A DNA stretch of 64,000 nt, taken from Chitinimonas_A lacunae (GTDB taxonomy: Bacteria > Pseudomonadota > Gammaproteobacteria > Burkholderiales > Chitinimonadaceae). The position numbers and the translations under genes were made by a program. The stretch is taken from positions 1,240,001 through 1,304,000 of the forward strand of contig NZ_JBHSBU010000001.1 of NCBI RefSeq assembly GCF_042650885.1, read 5' to 3'. Shown piece after piece: positions 60,684 to 64,000 of the stretch. Every line of letters begins with the position of its first letter. Position 1 is the stretch's first letter. The notes under the pieces were generated by a model that worked only from the letters and a program-made list of their open reading frames with translations, was not told the origin of the DNA and ran no database searches.

Positions 60684-62075
60684 TCAAGCGGCGGCGCGCT
60701 GGCGGATCTGGGCGAAATTCTGCTCAAGCAATAATTCGCCATGGCGCCATACCGGCAACAAGGCTTCTTCGGCACCGGCAGGCACCTGGCCTTGCAGCCC
60801 CCACTGCAACGAGCCATCGGCCAGTCGGTAGGTGGTCAGCAGACCGGCCTTGGAACGCTTACCCGGGTCTGTCACCGGCGCCTTGAACACCTCGCGCCAG
60901 CTCCCGTTGACCCGCACCGCACAGCATTTCATGGCAAAGCGCTGGGTATCACGATCGAGCTGCTGCAACAAGGCGCCTCCCATGCCGAAAGCCACATTGT
61001 CGGTACTATAACCGCGCGCCGACAGACCGCCCAGGATCAGCTCCATCGAGTTCAGATTGACCCCATCGCCCTGGATCACCCGCACATGGTTGAGCAGCTT
61101 GAAGCCCTTGCTGTTGACGGTGGAACCGAACGCCGCATCGAGCCGCTGCACCACCTGACTCACAATGGTGGCCGGGTCACCTGAATCGGGGCGCACCACC
61201 AGGGTGGCGCCCGAATCAATCACCTGCTGGCGCAGTTCGCCCCCCCATAATTTCTCGACCGCGTGGAAGATGTCGTAGCTGTCGCTGACCACCGCCACCA
61301 CCGCACCGGGCTTGGCGAAGCGCTCCAGCATATTGCGGTAGGCGTCCACCTCGCCCTGCGGCCCCCAACTGGTGATGGTCGAGTGCTCGGCCGCCGGAAT
61401 CGAGTAGGCGCAGGCCGGCCCCGCATCGTAGTAGCGGCGGGCCGCGACCAGCGCCGCCAAGGTATCGGTCCCGAGGAAATTGACCAGATGCGCCATGCCA
61501 CCCAAGGCGGCCGATTCATAACTCGACACCCCGCGTGCGCCAAAATCATGGAGCTTGAACGGCAGACTCTCTGCACTGTCGGCGGTCTTGTCGAGATAAC
61601 GCTGGATCAGGCGGCGCGCATGCCAGCTCTGTGTGGCCACCGTGGTCGGATACCACACCCGCATCAACAGGGTTTCGAGATAGGACACCGCCCAGAAAGC
61701 GGCCGGATCGGTCGAGGCGATGGTCAGCAAGGGCACTCCCGTCGGCGCCACCGTCCCCTCGGGCAGCGCCCGGATCTCCACCGGCCAGTGGCCGCCATGC
61801 CGTTCGATCAGATAGTCGAAACCGGACCGGTTGAACGGCACGCCATGGAGCCGCAGCACTTCCTCGGCTTCTTCGATATGGGCACGGCTTATTGGCTGAG
61901 CCAGGTATTCCTTGAGGATTGCTTGCAGACCGAACCAGAGCAGCCGGTCAAATCGGCCTCCTCGGCTTTCGACATAACTCAGCATGGCATCGGTACCCGG
62001 AGGGTATTGCAGCCAGTGGCTGGTTTTGTACGAATCGGTATTCAGGATGGGGTTGGCGGGCAACAGGGCATTCAT
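60684..62075 (-). CDS. nadV: Nicotinamide phosphoribosyltransferase
   Basis: 463 residues from ATG 62075, preceded by AAGGAG. It joins nicotinamide and PRPP to make NMN. TDSYKTSHWLQYPPGT, the HDFGARGVSS motif, SIPAAEHSTITSWG, and VVRPDSGDPATI with GDGVNLNSM match the NAMPT/NadV group, not the nicotinate enzyme PncB. It lies 58 bases downstream of the NMN adenylyltransferase gene, so the two make a two-step route from nicotinamide to NAD. Confidence 0.95.
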   Translation of the reverse strand: MNALLPANPILNTDSYKTSHWLQYPPGTDAMLSYVESRGGRFDRLLWFGLQAILKEYLAQPISRAHIEEAEEVLRLHGVPFNRSGFDYLIERHGGHWPVEIRALPEGTVAPTGVPLLTIASTDPAAFWAVSYLETLLMRVWYPTTVATQSWHARRLIQRYLDKTADSAESLPFKLHDFGARGVSSYESAALGGMAHLVNFLGTDTLAALVAARRYYDAGPACAYSIPAAEHSTITSWGPQGEVDAYRNMLERFAKPGAVVAVVSDSYDIFHAVEKLWGGELRQQVIDSGATLVVRPDSGDPATIVSQVVQRLDAAFGSTVNSKGFKLLNHVRVIQGDGVNLNSMELILGGLSARGYSTDNVAFGMGGALLQQLDRDTQRFAMKCCAVRVNGSWREVFKAPVTDPGKRSKAGLLTTYRLADGSLQWGLQGQVPAGAEEALLPVWRHGELLLEQNFAQIRQRAAA

Positions 62076-62133
62076 AGCAATCTCCTTGCTAACATTTGGC
62101 GGCGCTCCCCGCGCCGCCCTGGAAAACGGCAAC

Positions 62134-63162
62134 TTACAGCGTGCCAGTGAAATACTGGATGATCTCCAGGTGATCCTCGAAAAACTCGCGCTCCATCTGG
62201 CGCAGATCGGCCAAGGGCACCCAGCGTGCCGCCTTGGCGTCATCACCGCCTTTGACCGGGGGCATTTCACCTGCCGGGAACAGCAGATAGAACGCCTGGG
62301 TCAGCGTCCGGCCGCGCAGACTGCGGTCGGGGTGATCGAACAGACGGCTGGCCCGAATGGCCCCGCGCAATACCGGCAGGGGCAGCTTGATCCGGGTTTC
62401 CTCTTTTAATTCACGCAGCGCGGCGGCTTCCACCGTTTCGCGCTGATCGAGAAAACCACCGGGCAGCGCCCACAGCCCCCGCCCCGGATCGGCCGCCCGC
62501 TTCACCAGCAGCACATGGCCCGAGTGAACCACCACGCAATCGACTGTCACGAAGGTCGGCGGGTAAGGCGCCACCGCCCAGGCGGCGCGGTAGTCTTCGA
62601 TAAAGCGGTATTCCTCGACCAGCTTGGGATAGTGTTTGCCCCGGCTGAAACTTTTCATGAATTCCAATACCGGAGCGGGCAGCATCGCCGTCAGCCGCAT
62701 CCAGTCGCCATCGCTGGGCTGGTCGAAATAGAGACGGCGGATTTCCGTGGCATCCATACCGTCCAGATAAGGGTAGTTGATCAGCGTCCACTGCGGGAAA
62801 CAGCGCAGGTAGTAGGAACTGTCGTCCTTCTCGCAGCCGATGATGGCAATCTGCTTGGCTGCCAACCGCTCCGCCACGCCTTTGACCGCTTCCTGCACTT
62901 CGGCCAGCCACACCTCTTCGTTGTAGAGATGATCGTTGAGCGGCAATACGGTCAGACGCTCACGCTCGGCCTCGGGCAGACAGGCCGACAACATGACGGC
63001 GCGCTCTTCGACCAGAAACGGGTTTTTGATATTGCGGGATTTGTTGGCGGAACCGGCCAGCACCAGAAGATGGCGGGCCTGTTTGAGCGCCTGGCGGATC
63101 ACGCTCAGATGGGCGCTGTGGGCGGGCTGGAAACGCCCAATGTAGACAATCAGGTCAATCAT
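62134..63162 (-). CDS. nadM: Bifunctional NMN adenylyltransferase / Nudix hydrolase
   Basis: 342 residues. The N-terminal half is a NadM-type nucleotidyltransferase (YIGRFQPAHSAHLSVI, with the HxGH motif as HSAH; NPFLVEER). The C-terminal half is a Nudix domain (ALPGGFLDQRETVEAAALRE, LKEETRI), where the box ends EETRI instead of EExG. Known fused proteins of this kind make NAD from NMN and cleave ADP-ribose. The ATG at 63162 gives a clean MIDLIVYIG start. It forms an operon with nadV. Confidence 0.95.
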   Translation of the reverse strand: MIDLIVYIGRFQPAHSAHLSVIRQALKQARHLLVLAGSANKSRNIKNPFLVEERAVMLSACLPEAERERLTVLPLNDHLYNEEVWLAEVQEAVKGVAERLAAKQIAIIGCEKDDSSYYLRCFPQWTLINYPYLDGMDATEIRRLYFDQPSDGDWMRLTAMLPAPVLEFMKSFSRGKHYPKLVEEYRFIEDYRAAWAVAPYPPTFVTVDCVVVHSGHVLLVKRAADPGRGLWALPGGFLDQRETVEAAALRELKEETRIKLPLPVLRGAIRASRLFDHPDRSLRGRTLTQAFYLLFPAGEMPPVKGGDDAKAARWVPLADLRQMEREFFEDHLEIIQYFTGTL

Positions 63163-63510
63163 GGTCAGAGAACCCCTCTGAAAGTTAGGCCGATCTCCTC
63201 GGCTGGTGGCCACTGTATGACAATGTCGCGCTTGCTGTAAACCGGCATTTTTACCGGCCCAGCGCCTCTGCTGTTGGCACGGAAGTTTGTGGTGCTCTTG
63301 CCGCTTTTCTGTCCGGACACCCCAACCAGCCCAGCCCCGCAGGAACAGACGGCTCAGTCAGCCGTTCCCTCTGCCTCCGGACCGGGCATCGACGGTGATG
63401 GCACAAGTGAGAGGAGCTGGTGGAAGCAGGCCGTTGCAGCGTGCGGGGAGAGGTTGGATCTGCGGACAGTCCGACCCCATCGGTGCTGGATCGGACCGGC
63501 CAGGCAATCC
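63163..63510. other. Gene-free stretch between hldA and the NAD salvage operon
   Basis: About 350 bases. The end next to nadM should hold the promoter of the NAD operon; GCCGGTAAAAATGCCGGT at about 63,240-63,260 is loosely symmetrical. The frames here belong to shadows of hldA. No gene and no clear terminator are seen. Confidence 0.5.
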
Positions 63511-64000
63511 TTACTGTCCGAACACTTCATCGGCGGTCGCCACCGCCGTGCCGAGCTTGCCGACCACAATGCCGGCCGCCCTGTTGGCCCAGTCGGTGGC
63601 AAACTCGAGCGGTTGTCCAGCCGCCAGCATGGCTGCCAGCGTGGCAATCACGGTATCTCCCGCCCCAGACACATCGAACACTTCACGGGCCACTGTCGGC
63701 ACATGGAAGACACCACTGTCCCGGTACAGGCTCATCCCCTCTTCCGAGCGAGTCACCAATAGGGCAGACAGACCGAGTTCGCCGCGCAGTGTCTGCGCTT
63801 TGCGCTCCAGTTCCGCCTCATCAGCCCAACGACCGACCACCTGGCGCAGTTCAGCCCGATTGGGGGTCAGCAGGGTGGCACCGTAGTAGCGCCGGTAATC
63901 ATCGCCTTTCGGATCGACCAGTACCGGCTTACCCGCGCGGCAGGCAGCTTCGATCATTTCGACCACATGGGTGAGACCACCCTTGCCGTAGTCGGACAGC
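63511..64000 (-). CDS. hldA: D-glycero-beta-D-manno-heptose-7-phosphate kinase (5' end outside window)
   Basis: The last ~163 codons of a PfkB-family kinase are present; the frame runs past the right edge (visible start LSDYGKGGLTHVVEMIEA). VDPKGDDYRRYYGATLLTPN and the catalytic anion-hole motif SGAGDTVIATLA identify the HldA/RfaE domain I family. The protein ends shortly after the kinase fold (VATADEVFGQ), so it is the stand-alone kinase, not the fused HldE. It makes heptose-1,7-bisphosphate upstream of HldD in the same LPS pathway. Confidence 0.92.
   Translation of the reverse strand, partial: LSDYGKGGLTHVVEMIEAACRAGKPVLVDPKGDDYRRYYGATLLTPNRAELRQVVGRWADEAELERKAQTLRGELGLSALLVTRSEEGMSLYRDSGVFHVPTVAREVFDVSGAGDTVIATLAAMLAAGQPLEFATDWANRAAGIVVGKLGTAVATADEVFGQ

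Overview
The window is high-GC DNA from a Gram-negative bacterium, most probably a betaproteobacterium. The evidence is LPS heptose genes (hldD, and hldA at the right edge), the order trxA-rho-rpmE, Tat-exported phosphatases, and many small proteobacterial families. I cannot fix the genus; a Neisseriales or Burkholderiales lineage fits best. Third-position GC bias is strong, so almost every real gene carries a long false open frame on its opposite strand. No rRNA, tRNA, CRISPR array or insertion sequence was recognised.

Left quarter (1-16,951): one giant minus-strand gene, open at the window edge, encoding at least 5,650 residues. It has YD/RHS repeats at both ends and a central array of about 30 units of roughly 85 residues that I do not recognise. 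Next comes a signalling block (17.5-24.4 kb): a chemotaxis receptor divergent from a tightly overlapping operon of sensor histidine kinase, single-domain response regulator, and a c-di-GMP phosphodiesterase-type protein with a receiver domain at each end.

Middle (24.6-43.5 kb): bifunctional proline dehydrogenase putA lacking its own DNA-binding domain, divergent from an Lrp-type regulator; a TetR/darcynin pair; a Tat-exported PhoX phosphatase with a good Pho box; a LysR regulator divergent from a metallo-beta-lactamase-fold protein missing several metal ligands; small orphan membrane, lipoprotein and secreted proteins; dusC; class I fumarase; an acetyltransferase; hldD with a DHFR-like reductase; msrB; an SDR protein overlapping an Hsp15 gene; and a protein of unknown function.

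Right part (43.6-64 kb): a PhoD-like phosphatase enlarged by an Ala-rich insert, an M61 aminopeptidase with a PDZ domain, a membrane-anchored C13 (caspase-fold) peptidase, dadA, an orphan histidine kinase, a MocR regulator with a cluster of TGTCCG sites at its promoter, a histidine-phosphatase-family enzyme, sirB2-radA, trxA, rho, rpmE, a two-gene NAD salvage operon (NadM-Nudix then nadV) and the start-truncated hldA.

Themes are two-component and second-messenger signalling, phosphate scavenging (PhoX, PhoD), D-amino acid and proline catabolism (dadA, putA) and core housekeeping. The least explained element is the giant repeat protein.
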